Shown here piece after piece: positions 17,260 through 26,557 of a stretch of DNA of 64,000 nt. The stretch comes from SIG351 sp045627045. Its GTDB lineage: Bacteria; Bacillota; Clostridia; HGM11327. Position 1 is the first letter of the stretch; every line of letters starts with the position of its first letter. The stretch spans positions 1 to 64,000 of the forward strand of contig JAZQMY010000048.1 of the NCBI GenBank assembly GCA_045627045.1, given 5' to 3'. Under the pieces are notes generated by a model, which saw only the letters and a list, made by a program, of their open reading frames with translations, was not told the origin of the DNA and made no database searches. The position numbers were made by a program, and so were the translations under genes.

Positions 17260-18219
17260 ATGAACATCACAAAACTGCCAGTAGAGTTAAATCCAACAGT
17301 AAAGTCATATCAATATATAGCATTTCCAATGAGCATTATAGAATCTCATGGAAAAGATAACGCAATGCCATGGTTATGTTCAAAATTTATTAATTGTTGT
17401 TTTGATAAGGAACCAAGGGCTAATAGATTTTTGATATGTCTAAATGATAGTTATGGAAAAGTAGACAATATTTTAAAACATCAGCACGTTTGTATGAACA
17501 AATCTACTTATGATATACTTGGATTAGAGTACGTAAAATTCTTGAAAGTGTTGATTTCCAATCATAACTATATAATGGGATATTGCAATGAAAAATATGT
17601 ACCATCGAAAAATGCATATGGTAAATATGATTACATGCATGACTATTTGATATATGGGTATAACGACGTAAAGAATATCTTTTACTGTTTAGGATATACA
17701 AATTCTATGCACTATGAAGAGTATGAGGTAGGATATAATGATTTCCTTAATAGTATTTTATATACAGACAAAGAAGATATAGAATTTAATGCATGGAAAT
17801 ACAATATAAAAAACGATTGTGATATTAATATAAGCAGATTAATTAAAGACTTAGAAGAATATGCATCATCAGTGTATACAGGGGATGGCTGGAAAAATGA
17901 TTTTATTTTTGGAATAGATGCAATGAATGAATTAAGAAATTATTTTGAGGAGACGGGAAACGTAGACATCAGATATACAAGAGCTTATATGGAACACAAA
18001 TATTTGATGTGGAAAAGAATTGAGTATATTACTCAATTAAATCAGTGCGATCTATCAAAATGGATGCGAGAGTATGAGTCGATTTATGAAAAAACGCAAC
18101 TAATCCACAACATAGGAATAAAGTATAATATTAGTGATAATAGATCATCGTTAAATTCAATAGTAACATTAATGAATGAAATTAGCGAATATGAGAATAA
18201 GAACATAAAAAAATTATAA
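17260..18219 (+). CDS. Papain-fold (C39/BtrH-like) protein, intact copy
   Basis: A 319-residue soluble protein (ATG 17260, GGGAG at 17246-17250). It is homologous by eye to the broken genes at 20.9-21.7 and 22.6-23.5 kb. The shared N-terminus is 'KLPVELNPTVKSYQY' here and 'KLPIKLDSYVMTECW' there. The shared centre is 'HDYLIYGYNDVKNIFYCLGY' here and 'HETLIYGYEDEKHIAYTARI' there. A His followed by a hydrophobic strand and 'GYxD' is the usual His region of papain-like C39 peptidases and of BtrH-type acyltransferases, which move an acyl group from a carrier protein. Near the N-terminus 'MPWLCSKFINCC' offers possible nucleophile cysteines. The neighbourhood (ABC tail, carrier protein remnant) suits leader cleavage or acyl transfer. 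Family assignment is tentative. Confidence 0.5.
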   Translation: MNITKLPVELNPTVKSYQYIAFPMSIIESHGKDNAMPWLCSKFINCCFDKEPRANRFLICLNDSYGKVDNILKHQHVCMNKSTYDILGLEYVKFLKVLISNHNYIMGYCNEKYVPSKNAYGKYDYMHDYLIYGYNDVKNIFYCLGYTNSMHYEEYEVGYNDFLNSILYTDKEDIEFNAWKYNIKNDCDINISRLIKDLEEYASSVYTGDGWKNDFIFGIDAMNELRNYFEETGNVDIRYTRAYMEHKYLMWKRIEYITQLNQCDLSKWMREYESIYEKTQLIHNIGIKYNISDNRSSLNSIVTLMNEISEYENKNIKKL

Positions 18220-18526
18220 TGCAATTAAAATTATTACAAGAAAAACTGTTGGAAGATCAGAAATAATAGTGGTTGATGTTAAGTTTTTTATATAAAATAA
18301 AAACATAAGCTCATAAGATTTGTGCATTTATCAACTTTGTTAATCTTCACACAGACGCATTATCAATTTAGTTAGTCCAAATTTGAATCGTATTAAACAA
18401 ACCTGCCAAGAAAAATCAATAGGTTTTTCGAAAATAATTGAGAAAAAATTTGAGGTAATGAAAGAAGCACGAAAAGGGAGAAATAGAAAGAATTTTTTTG
18501 CCCGAGAGGTATTCGGTTGCAAGTAA
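18220..18526. other. AT-rich intergenic stretch, no gene seen
   Basis: About 300 bases between the papain-fold gene and the IS110 remnant, with no convincing ORF, promoter or IS end. It is probably part of the decayed second cluster. Confidence 0.4.
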
Positions 18527-19858
18527 TCAGGATTCTAATTCACGGTACAGCTCGGTGACCTTGCCGTAGTAAATACGAAGGAATTTGTTAATGCCGGCGA
18601 CCATAGCTTCCTTGCTGCATTTGCCTTCGGAACGTTTCTTTTGGATGAAATCATACACGGCATTGGGCTCTGCCCGAACCCGGAGTTTAACGCATTGGGT
18701 TTTCCGGGAAGAGTGGTAATATGTGTACAAAAAAGAAGAGCGACTCCGTCCATGGCATCACTCTTCCCGCTAAACCCGTATACGGCGCTCAGGTCGCACT
18801 CCTGCGTTGCCCTATCCTCCGTTACGGCTAAAAGCATTATTATGATACCATACTTTTCGTCCCTTGTCAATGTACAACTTCGCCGTCGAGAGTGTTCAAC
18901 GCGGGCGCTATATTCATGACGCCGCCGATCTCTGCGATCACCAGCGGAGTCAGCGTATCTCCAACACAAGCCATCTCACGAATCAAAGAATATTCGGGAA
19001 GGGACTTGGCAAACGTCTGCATTTGTGCTAAAATAGAGGAGCGAGAGTTCTCCAATTCCTGCACAACTCGAATAGCTTCCTTGACGACGATCGTGGTGGA
19101 TGGGGTCATAGGAAGCGCAGGGATACTGTTTTGAACCAAGGCGAAGATATCTTCTGCCTGGCGTTCGTACATGCGGTATCCCTGTTTTTTGCTCAAGAGC
19201 AGTAACCTGAGTTAAATATCTTCTCTCCCATCGCAGATATTTTGTCAAAACGCAGATATTTCAGCACAAAATCCGTTAATTTGTGGTGCAACTCTCAATT
19301 TTGAAGAATGTCGGCAATCCCCGGCATGACGTTGTCTAGGAGATTGCCAAGAGATATCTTAGCTTTAACGAGCATAGATGTTAGCTGAAAATATTGTCTT
19401 GAAAGCAATCGTAGCTCACGGTAGACTTCCTCCGTAGGTTTAGCTTGCTGCAGTTCCTGCCAGTAGGTAAGGCCGAAGGCGGCAATTTTAACGGCATCAA
19501 TTTTATCCGTCTTTGCTTTACGAATGTCCTGAGAACAGTATTTTTTCGTACGCAAGGCATTTACTACGCAAACGAAAACGTTTGCTTCCAGCAGTTGGGC
19601 GACCACAGGCAAGTGATAGTGTCCCGTGGCTTCAAGAACCACACGAACCTCCTCGACATACGAGCGAATATCCCGTATGAGTTTTGTAATTTCTTCGGCG
19701 ATATGTAGGATGTCGTAAGGTGCCCTCAGAACCTCTCCGCTGGGCTTCAAAAAGCACACTGTGCTTTTTCCTTTTGCGATGTCAATACCAACGCAGATCA
19801 TAAAGATCCTCCTTTTTGTGATTTCTGCAATGTACCGTTTCAGCTTATTGCGACTCAT
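18527..19858 (-). pseudogene. IS110-family transposase, frameshifted and interrupted
   Basis: Reading on the minus strand, 19858-19295 encodes the DEDD N-terminal domain ('GIDIAKGKSTVCFLKP', 'VLEATGHYH', 'KTDKIDAVKIA'). The protein shifts frame near 19295-19196 and continues to about 18873 with the middle part ('SLIREMACVGDTLTPLVIAEIGG'). A 209-bp repeat (18663-18871) then replaces about 40 residues, after which the C-terminal 'AVYDFIQKKRSEGKCSKEAM' runs to TGA 18527. The gene is clearly dead. A strong palindrome at 19883-19912 lies just outside its 5' end. Confidence 0.85.
18663..18871. repeat. Hairpin-containing repeat, copy B (209 bp)
   Basis: The second copy of the repeat at 16576-16803. 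The two stem arms (about 18698-18718 and 18762-18783) are kept almost unchanged while the loop has diverged and shortened. Here it sits inside the IS110 transposase pseudogene, which shows it can occur independently of the IS21 element. Confidence 0.7.
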
Positions 19859-19882
19859 TTTAGCTCGTGATGCGAACGCGAT

Positions 19883-19912
19883 TTTTGCAGGGGGCTCGCC
19901 CCCTGCAAAATC
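19883..19912. repeat. Strong GC-rich palindrome beside IS110 remnant
   Basis: Arms ttttgcagggggc and gccccctgcaaaa are separated by two bases: 13 perfect pairs. It lies 25 bp upstream of the IS110 transposase start. IS110-type elements often target such palindromes, but it could also be a bidirectional terminator. Confidence 0.65.
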
Positions 19913-20191
19913 GGAACAACCTGCTTAATCGAATCTTTATAATAAGAGAACGGATGACGCTTTGTCTACCGAACGCGAAGTTCAAGAAAAAACCCGTCAG
20001 TCCATTGCTCTCTTATTATAACAAAAATAAGCATAGCTTTCTACTCCGATTACTTATAATAGGGCTACGCTTATATTGTACAAAAGAAAAGAACTGCTTT
20101 ATTTGGCTATCTATCTAGAAATGCGCAAAAATATTTAAAATGAGTGGACACTGAGTATAGCGCCCCTGTTGAACACCTCAGTTGTTTTAGC
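19913..20191. other. Intergenic stretch between IS remnants
   Basis: No gene seen. Its last 40 bp (about 20154-20191) already resemble the outer part of the IS3-type end that recurs at 25285-25312. Confidence 0.4.
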
Positions 20192-20858
20192 TGAACACTG
20201 GGGATTCGGACAAAAACTTGAACCAAATAAAAGGTCCAAGGAGAAAGAACTGTGAGTAAATATACAAATGAGGAACGAAGAGAAGCTGTTGAATTACTGA
20301 TCAAACATGACCTCAGTATCCATGCTGTACGATGTGAATTAGGCTATCCTTCGAGAACTATGCTTTATCAATGGTATAAGAATATAAAGAAACTGGTGTT
20401 TTCTAAAAAGAGCGAAGAATGAATAAGAAATACAGCTCTGAACAACGCAGAAAAGCTGTTGAATATTATGTCGAGCATGAGAAAAGTATATCCCGAACAA
20501 TAAAAGCATTATAATATCCAGGCAAAACAAGGCTGAGTGAATGGTTGAACGAAGATTTGCCGAAGAATTTACGAAGATGAAATTGCAAATCTGGTAATTC
20601 TGCGGTAAAATATACACAAGAGCAGAAGAAAGAAATAGTTGCAGCATACTGCGTAAAGCAGTATACTCCTAAGCAAATAACTGAGTCAAACAGGATTACG
20701 ATAAAAGCAGAAAAATATAAGAAAGTTCTATGCGAGCTTGGCGCAGAGCAAGATGAAAATTTTTGCTGGACTAAGCAAGATATATATGAGCTGCTTCGAA
20801 AACTAATAAAAAACAAGAGTGAGTAAGTCCAACTTTTTGTCCGCAGGTCCGGTGTTCA
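20192..20858 (+). mobile_element. Shortened IS3-type element with inverted ends
   Basis: The left end (from 20192, tgaacactggggattcgg then acaaaaacttg) and the right end (to 20858, reverse complement tgaacaccggacctgcgg then acaaaaagttgg) are inverted copies. At about 667 bp it is only half a normal IS3 element. It contains helix-turn-helix orfA-type sequence only, with no orfB integrase. A related solitary end lies at 25312. It is a deletion derivative that would need a helper in trans. Confidence 0.7.
20252..20825 (+). pseudogene. IS3-type orfA remnants (repeated HTH modules)
   Basis: GTG 20252 (AAGGAG upstream) opens 56 codons with a transposase HTH ('KYTNEERREAVELLIKHD', 'GYPSRTMLYQWYKN') ending at TGA 20420. 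From ATG 20419 a second module ('KYSSEQRRKAVEYYVEHEKS') meets a TAA before 'YPGKTRLSEWLNEDLP'. A third ('VKYTQEQKKEIVAAYC...') reads to TAA near 20825. Three HTH-like modules are typical of the long orfA of some IS3 relatives. The internal stop and missing orfB make it inactive. Confidence 0.7.
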
Positions 20859-20880
20859 GAATGTCGCGACATATTCAACT

Positions 20881-21678
20881 TAAAAGATGATTTGCTTGCT
20901 GACCCATCGATTTTGCTAACTCCAAAATATCCATATTATGATTAGGTAGGCTTTTCATACATCAGAAAATATGGTATAAACGATGATAAAAGATTTATTG
21001 TGTCGCAACTGGAATCTGGTGTTCCGGTCGGATTATGTATTGACGGTGAATATTTGCATTGGAGAATGTCGGATAAAGGTGTAAACCGTATGATTTTGGT
21101 TATTGGTTACGCTGAAAGAGATAATAAATATATTTGTGCAGATGAATATTTGAATAGTCAATATCAATATCTGAATTAAGATGAAATGCGTAATAACTCA
21201 GCTGTATTAAAATTGAGTTTTAAAAATGATTTTGTTATAGAATTAAGTAATTTATGTGAAGCAATTTTATTTGGGTATACAAATGATATTTTAGAAAAAA
21301 GAAAAAACGAGATGACAGGATATAATGATTATATTATTTCAAAACTTATAATTGATGTAGAGCACTTATACTATAAAGATATTACAATAACGCCGTATAT
21401 ATAATCTATCTCACTTTGTATCTAATAGAAATAGTTTTTATGATGCATTGATTTTTATTAATAAAAAGTATGGCGTTGCGATGCCAGATAATGTAATGCA
21501 AGCTGTCGTTGCTTTAAGTGAGAAGTGGAATATATATAAAAATCTTATGGTAAAATGTGCAATAACAAAAAGCAAAAGTATTTTATCCAAAACAGGTATT
21601 CTATTTTATGATATTATTGATTTGGAATCTGTTGTTATAAATAAGATCATGCAATATAAGAATAGTTGGGGTGATTAA
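20881..21678 (+). pseudogene. Papain-fold (C39/BtrH-like) protein, broken copy
   Basis: Interrupted frames give 'KDDLLADPSILLTPKYPYYD', stop, then 'YIRKYGINDDKRFIVSQLES', 'GVPVGLCIDGEYLHWRM' and 'NRMILVIGYAERDNKYICADEY', stop at about 21178. The remainder follows in 21186-21404 and 21448-21678. The 'VIGYAERDNKY' stretch matches the 'LIYGYEDEKHI' stretch of the relative at 22.6 kb. At least three stops or shifts make it dead. The start was probably removed by the IS3-type element that ends at 20858. Its last codons abut the carrier-protein remnant, so the two were once one operon. Confidence 0.6.
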
Positions 21679-21680
21679 TA

Positions 21681-21910
21681 ATGAGAATCGATGAAGTGAG
21701 CAAAATAGTTTGCTCTACTTTAGATAATTTTAATATTAATATAGACGATAATCTGAATGTGAATGGGATGGATTCAATCAGCTTTGTAAAAATTATTGTA
21801 AATATTGAAGATTATTTTACATTGAATTCCCTGATGAATTGTTAGCATTGTCAAGAAAAAATACTATACGAGATATTTATGAGGCAATAAAACCAATTAT
21901 AGAGGACTAA
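21681..21910 (+). pseudogene. Acyl carrier protein, frameshifted
   Basis: ATG 21681 opens a typical carrier: 'GMDSISFVKIIVNIEDYF' contains the phosphopantetheine serine. A one-base shift near 21820-21826 truncates the protein soon after this motif. In the next frame the natural end is still readable ('IEFPDELLALSRKN', then 'IRDIYEAIKPIIED', TAA 21908). With the papain-fold proteins and nitroreductase around it, it indicates that the decayed cluster also used carrier-bound acyl groups. Confidence 0.75.
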
Positions 21911-22012
21911 ATTAAATATGATTATGACGGGAGTATTCAATTATTTGATATAAGATTTAAGTAAAAAAGGATATAAGATGAAATAATTATTTTATATGAG
22001 ATGAGGTGTAAT

Positions 22013-22510
22013 ATGGAAGTTATTGATTGTATAAAAAGTCGCAGAAGTGTAAGGAATTATATTAATCAAGAAATAGAGGTAGATATTATTAATAAAATCA
22101 TTGAAGCGGGTATATGTGCGCCGTCAGGTAAAAATGGGCAGCCATGGAGATTCAAAATTGTGACAGATAAATACATAATACATTGTTTATCTGAATTATC
22201 AATTTATAAAAACTGGATGCAAACGTCTGCATGCTTTATTGTTGTTTTTTTAGATAATGATTTTTCTTACAATTACGTTAAGGATGTACAGTCGTGTGGT
22301 GCTGCAATTCAAAACATGATGCTAACAGCCCATTCTCTTGGCATTGGAAGCTGTTGGATAGGAGAAATACTGCCCAAAGGAGAAACTGTAAAAGAAATAT
22401 TACAAATAACAAAAGATTCCCTTGAATTGATGGCGATAATTACTCTGGGCTATTCATCTGGTGATGCTGTAAATTCGGGAAGAAAAAAAACAGAATTATT
22501 TTTGTTATGA
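22013..22510 (+). CDS. Nitroreductase-family FMN oxidoreductase
   Basis: A 165-residue protein. ATG 22013 is preferred over 22001, because the latter overlaps the GAGGTG ribosome site. Family motifs: N-terminal 'IKSRRSVRNY' (FMN phosphate contacts), 'ICAPSGKNGQPWRF', the central 'GAAIQNMMLTAHSLGIGSCWI', and C-terminal 'ITLGYSSGD'. Such small flavoproteins reduce or oxidise nitro, quinone or enone groups. Relatives in peptide clusters oxidise azolines, but no cyclodehydratase is visible here. The frame is intact although its neighbours are broken. Confidence 0.8.
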   Translation: MEVIDCIKSRRSVRNYINQEIEVDIINKIIEAGICAPSGKNGQPWRFKIVTDKYIIHCLSELSIYKNWMQTSACFIVVFLDNDFSYNYVKDVQSCGAAIQNMMLTAHSLGIGSCWIGEILPKGETVKEILQITKDSLELMAIITLGYSSGDAVNSGRKKTELFLL

Positions 22511-22561
22511 TTTTTGTTAAATGAAACATAATTGTCAGATTGTATCGGGAGGATATATATT

Positions 22562-23464
22562 GTAAAGTTACCTATAAAATTGGATTCATATGTAATGACT
22601 GAATGCTGGACATTCTATAAGCTTGCGATAATACAAACACATCCAAATTATTTAGAGTGAATGTCAGGACATATGGGACTAGTAATGTTAGATGATTATA
22701 ATACTATGCATGGGAATGCGTCCAGATGCTTTGGAATGGAGTATTATAATGATATTCTACAGTTTGAAGAGATTAATATATTGATTTTTTCTAAGGAACG
22801 AATTGTAGAAGTAATTAAGAATGAGATTGACAACGGAAACTATGTTATTTTTGACTGTAATTATAATGGATTATATAAGGAGGCAGAAGCAAATACTCAT
22901 GATATTCATGAAACACTCATATATGGTTATGAAGATGAAAAACATATAGCGTATACTGCTCGTATTATAAATGGAAAGTTTGTCGAAGCAGAGTTCATGT
23001 ATGATAATATTGAGAAAGGTTATTCGACGACGTTGAAATGGTTTTCAGAAAATCCTAAAGAAATGTATTATAGACGAAGCTGGTTTTATCCGGTTACTAG
23101 AATAAAGTTAAAGGATAACCTGTATTGCATTGATCCTTTGTTTAATTTAATTCAAAAATTGGATAATGAATATGCAAGAGGAAAATGCGAAAAAACATAT
23201 CTAAATGACACAGGAACTGCAGAAACTCATACATATTATTACGGGATAAGTATTTTAGAGGCTATTTATGATTTGTGTAATTACGCACTAGAAAATGGAA
23301 CAGAGTTTTTTGATGAAAAAAGTGGAAGAGTTGCGGGAGCATATGTAAAGCTGTACGAGCATGGTAAAATGATCTTGGATTCTGTTAAATGGGCGTGTTT
23401 AGAAATGAATGTGAATGATGCGACTGCGGAGAAATTATGTAAAACATACTCAGATGTAGTATAG
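22562..23464 (+). pseudogene. Papain-fold (C39/BtrH-like) protein with early stop
   Basis: A GGGAGG site (22547-22552) precedes a frame beginning 'VKLPIKLDSYVMTECWTFYK' (the ATT at 22559 would be the nearest start). It meets TGA at 22658 and goes on from ATG 22661 for 267 intact residues ('MSGHMGLVMLDDYNTMHG'). The 33 residues before the stop are homologous to the start of the intact gene at 17260, so the stop is a mutation rather than a gene boundary. 'HETLIYGYEDEKHIAY' holds the presumed catalytic His. An internally initiated product from 22661 is possible but would lack the conserved N-terminus. Confidence 0.55.
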
Positions 23465-23962
23465 TTATTCCAAATGTTGTATTTGTTGTGCTATAAATAT
23501 AGAACCAAACCGATGAAACGCACTCTTAGAAAAATAACTGAAAAGACTGCAAAATGTATGAAGAAAAATAGAACAGTAATGAAACAATTGGTTGATATCT
23601 TAAGAGAAACGTATGTGGGATATGTATATAGTGTTGATTCATATTAGCCAAACACTTTTCCTTAATAAATATCAAAAAAATATCTTGCTTATTGTATGTA
23701 AATGATAATAGGGTGAATTCCCAAAGTAAATTCCACAGTGTAAAGGTAATGGAAGTTAGCGTAAGAAAACGATGGAAGTAAGAATGAGAAAAGGCAAAAA
23801 ACAATAGAAAAGCAACGAAAAACGGTGTTTGCTATTAAAAAAGAGTATGGCAAAAGAGCCTGAGAAACGTTTTCCCAGACTAAGTTCCACTGTCGGTGGA
23901 ATTAAGTATAGGATTAGTTTACTTTAAGAGTTTCGACGTTTGTATTACTGAGTATTCCGCGC
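23465..23962. other. Gene-free stretch before second IS21 remnant
   Basis: About 500 AT-rich bases. I see no ORF with protein-like character on either strand. It has one clean palindrome, ttccac/gtggaa at 23885-23901. It probably consists of decayed cluster or IS sequence. Confidence 0.4.
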
Positions 23963-24028
23963 GAGATTGAGCATCGAGAACGCTGAGATTGAGCACGGGG
24001 ACCGCTGGAATTGAGCATCGTCACCGCG
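23963..24028. repeat. Three tandem 22-bp IS21 terminal repeats
   Basis: Three consecutive 22-mers at 23963-23984, 23985-24006 and 24007-24028 share the pattern gagattgagca-cg-g-accgct. Multiple short end repeats are the IstA binding sites of IS21 elements. Their presence 70 bp before the istA remnant fixes the left end of this second IS21 copy. Confidence 0.75.
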
Positions 24029-24097
24029 AGACAGTGCATCTGTGGTAAAATGTTGTTACACGCGAGAGCGTGAATAACATTAAAGGAGGTCATGAAC

Positions 24098-25283
24098 ATG
24101 ACCAATTATCGAGAGATTCTTAGACTACGAAGTCTGGGGTTGAACAAAGTGGAGATTGCAAACAGCTGCGGATGCTCCAGAAACACCGTGGCACAGGTGG
24201 TAAGCCGTGCGGAAGAGTGCGGGCTTTCGAATCTGTTGCCGGAGGAAATGACTGACAGAAAACTGTTTGAAATCTTGTTTCCGTCAAGTGCATCCAAGCC
24301 GGTATATAAGATGCCGGACTACGAGCACGTGCACCGAGAAATGCAGCGAAGCGGAGTAACGCTGAATCTGTTGTGGCTTGAATATTGCGACGAATGCAGA
24401 ATATCCGGTGAGACAGCGTATCAATCCACTCAGTTCAATAAGTATTGCAGCGACTATCTCAGAAAAACAAGTGCAACTATGCACCTGAATCATAAGCCCG
24501 GGGAGATCATGCAAGTGGATTGGGCGGGAGATACGGCAGAAATAATCGACACAGACAGCGGCGAAGTCATTCCTGCGTATGTGTTTGTAGCAACACTTCC
24601 GTATAGCGGATACAGTTATGTGGAAGCTTTTTTTCCATGAATCAGGAGAGTTGGACGACAGCTCATGTAAATGCATACAAATACTTCGGCGGAGTTACCC
24701 GTATCATTCAATGTGACAATCTCAAAACAGGCGTTGAGAAGCACGGTAAGGATGAAATTATACTGAATAAGTCCTACCGTGAGCTTGCAGAGCATTATGA
24801 AACCGCCATTGTTCCGGCAAGAGTAAGAGCACCCAAAGACAAAGCCGCCGTAGAAGGAACTGTTGGTATCATATCAACGTACATACTGGCATCTCTCCGC
24901 AACCGCCGTTTCTTGTCTCTCGTTGAACTGAATGAGGCAATATGGGAACGGCTTGAGTCCTTTAACCATAAACTATTTCAAAAGAGAGACGGTAGCCGCG
25001 CAAGCAGTTTCATCGAAGAGAAACCGTTTCTTCGTCCATTACCGCCCCATCCGTATGAGCTTGCGGTATGGAAGACGGCAACTGTCGGGCCGAATTACCA
25101 CATTGCAGTAGAACGTATGAATTATTCTGTTCCATTTGAATACATCAAGCAAAAAGTGGATGTGAGACTCACGAGAAGTACCGTGGAGGTCTTTTACGGC
25201 GGCAACCGCATTTGTTCTCATCCGCGGTTGTACGGCAGATTCAATCAGTATAGTACGACAGAAGCGCATATGCCGCCTGAATA
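24098..25283 (+). pseudogene. IstA-like transposase, frameshifted and truncated
   Basis: ATG 24098 (AAGGAGG at 24083-24089) starts 'MTNYREILRLRSLGLNKVEI', with an HTH and then the integrase core 'IMQVDWAGDTAEI' containing the first catalytic Asp. A T-run at about 24628-24635 carries a one-base shift, after which 'ESWTTAHVNAYKYFGGVTRI' and 'IQCDNLKTGVEKHG' (second Asp) and 'APKDKAAVEG' (Glu region) follow in the next frame. The protein runs off its natural end at about 25283 into IS3-type end sequence. It is inactive. Confidence 0.85.
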
Positions 25284-25284
25284 T

Positions 25285-25350
25285 AGCGTCTCGGTTGAAC
25301 ACGCGGGGCGTTTGAGGCTGAACACCCCGGGATGCGGACAAAAACTTGGA
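25285..25350. repeat. Solitary IS3-type end
   Basis: The sequence 'tatagcg...gttgaacac...gctgaacac...cgggatgcggacaaaaacttgg' matches 20156-20222 over about 65 bp, the left end of the shortened IS3-type element. No partner end or transposase lies nearby, so this is a scar or a recombination product between two IS copies. It joins the IS graveyard to the better-preserved right part of the integrative element. Confidence 0.65.
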
Positions 25351-25391
25351 CCAAGAAAAAGACCTATGATTCAAAAACCGTAGGCCTTTAA

Positions 25392-25907
25392 TTATGCTTT
25401 CAAAAATTTAGGATTGTGTTCCTGTTCTCGGAACGAATAACCTCTTCTGTTCATTTCTGCTACTTTCAAAGCAACAAGGTTAATATCTGAACGCATAGCT
25501 CGTGCAATCTGAGACACATCAAATCCATTATAGATGTATTCCAAAATCTCATCGTCCGGAAGCATAATCTGTGCGGCAAATATATTCGCTTCAAATTCCA
25601 TATGGTTGTCACGCATATCAAATATGTTAAACACACGGAATGTGCCGCAGTGGGCAATTTCTTCTCTGTGAAGGTAATGATGCCCAAGTTCGTGTCCGAT
25701 AACGATCTGTCGTGTTACAGTTGGCAGATCTTCTTTTATAAAAATGATGGGTTGGCGTTCAATGACCGTGTACGCGCCCTTTTGCTTTTTGAATGGCTGA
25801 GGAAGAACCATAATATCCGCTTGACGGGCAATCCGTTCAGGATTTCTCAAATCGAATTGACGAAGAATTTTATTGGCTTTTTCCACAGCATCATACATTT
25901 GCGACAT
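25392..25907 (-). CDS. ImmA/IrrE-family metallopeptidase
   Basis: A 171-residue protein with the zinc metallopeptidase motif 'IGHELGHHYLH' (HExxH, about residues 66-76) and a downstream Glu-containing 'EFEANIFAAQIMLP' typical of the family. In ICEBs1-like elements ImmA cleaves the partner repressor after damage or a quorum signal. It lies 51 bp downstream of an Xre repressor gene on the same strand, the standard pair. The protein should control derepression of this element. Confidence 0.85.
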   Translation of the reverse strand: MSQMYDAVEKANKILRQFDLRNPERIARQADIMVLPQPFKKQKGAYTVIERQPIIFIKEDLPTVTRQIVIGHELGHHYLHREEIAHCGTFRVFNIFDMRDNHMEFEANIFAAQIMLPDDEILEYIYNGFDVSQIARAMRSDINLVALKVAEMNRRGYSFREQEHNPKFLKA

Positions 25908-25958
25908 CTATGTACCCCCTTTCAGTTTATGTATAGACTTCAAGCTATATAGTAGCGA

Positions 25959-26372
25959 TTAGTCTTCTTTCTTATACTTCTTGGGAGTATACTTTTCCTT
26001 ATTCTTTTTCTTCACGTCCCAATATGCATTCTGAACTGCTTGCATGAAGACATCCATGTCTTCCTCATCCATTTCACCACCGGCAAAAAGAGCGTTTACA
26101 TCAGCAAGAACCTTCTCAGCGCCTTTTCTACCTCTTGCCCCATATGTCTCACCGATACCTATTACAAACTCTTCATTTTCATCAAGCAAAGAGTTTACCG
26201 GAACACCGAGAGTAGCAGCCAGTTTATTTACTTTTTCAATATTGGACGGCTTGCGAACACCATTTTCCCAATTTATAATGGTACGCATGGATATTCCGCT
26301 TTGCTCTGCTAATTTACTTTGAGTTAGTTTAGCCTTTTCTCTGGCAGCCTTTAAACGTTCACCAAAAGTCAT
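25959..26372 (-). CDS. Xre-family repressor of the integrative element
   Basis: 137 residues from the ATG at 26372; a longer frame to 26426 lacks a good ribosome site and overlaps the operator. The N-terminus is a clear HTH_3 domain ('LKAAREKAKLTQSKLAEQSG', 'ISMRTIINWENGVRKPS'). The C-terminal part is acidic then Lys-rich and would be the part cut or bound by ImmA. It faces a polymerase operon across a region with three inverted repeats and opposed promoters, so it probably represses both its own gene and the rightward genes. Confidence 0.85.
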   Translation of the reverse strand: MTFGERLKAAREKAKLTQSKLAEQSGISMRTIINWENGVRKPSNIEKVNKLAATLGVPVNSLLDENEEFVIGIGETYGARGRKGAEKVLADVNALFAGGEMDEEDMDVFMQAVQNAYWDVKKKNKEKYTPKKYKKED

Positions 26373-26414
26373 TATTTTATTTCCTTTCAAATATTTTCGA
26401 AATATTACCCATAG

Positions 26415-26529
26415 TTTCACAAACACCTATTGACAAATGTGAAAGAACGAGGTATAATATAAATGCAACTTACCCGAGCTTGCATATATATTATACAATA
26501 AATTACCCACATTGTCAATACCCTTGACA
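26415..26529. promoter_or_regulatory. Face-to-face promoters with operator repeats
   Basis: The rightward promoter is TTGACA 26430-26435, 17 bp, TATAAT 26453-26458. The leftward promoter on the minus strand has its -35 at 26513-26518, 17 bp, and its -10 at 26490-26495. The two point at each other, so their transcripts overlap. Three inverted repeats lie on them: tttcaca/tgtgaaa (26415-26421, 26438-26444), atgcaa/ttgcat (about 26463-26484) and ttgtcaa/ttgacaa (26512-26529). These are likely repressor operators forming a lysogeny-like switch. Confidence 0.7.
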
Positions 26530-26557
26530 AAAATTATTATTTGGATAGGAAAAAATA

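Larger units (their letters stand above)
23955..25290 (+). mobile_element. Second IS21-type element, truncated on the right
   Basis: It consists of the tandem terminal repeats and an istA-like gene. There is no istB and no right end: the sequence is cut where an IS3-type end begins (about 25285). It is a different IS21 lineage from the copy at 14.3 kb, judging by its protein sequence and end repeats. Confidence 0.75.

Noticed and set aside
22661..23464. A complete 267-aa gene starting at ATG 22661
   Set aside because: The 33 codons before the TGA at 22658 are homologous to the start of the intact relative at 17260, so this is an interrupted gene.
23963..24028. CRISPR-like short repeats
   Set aside because: Only three head-to-tail 22-mers without spacers, next to an istA gene; they are IS21 terminal repeats.
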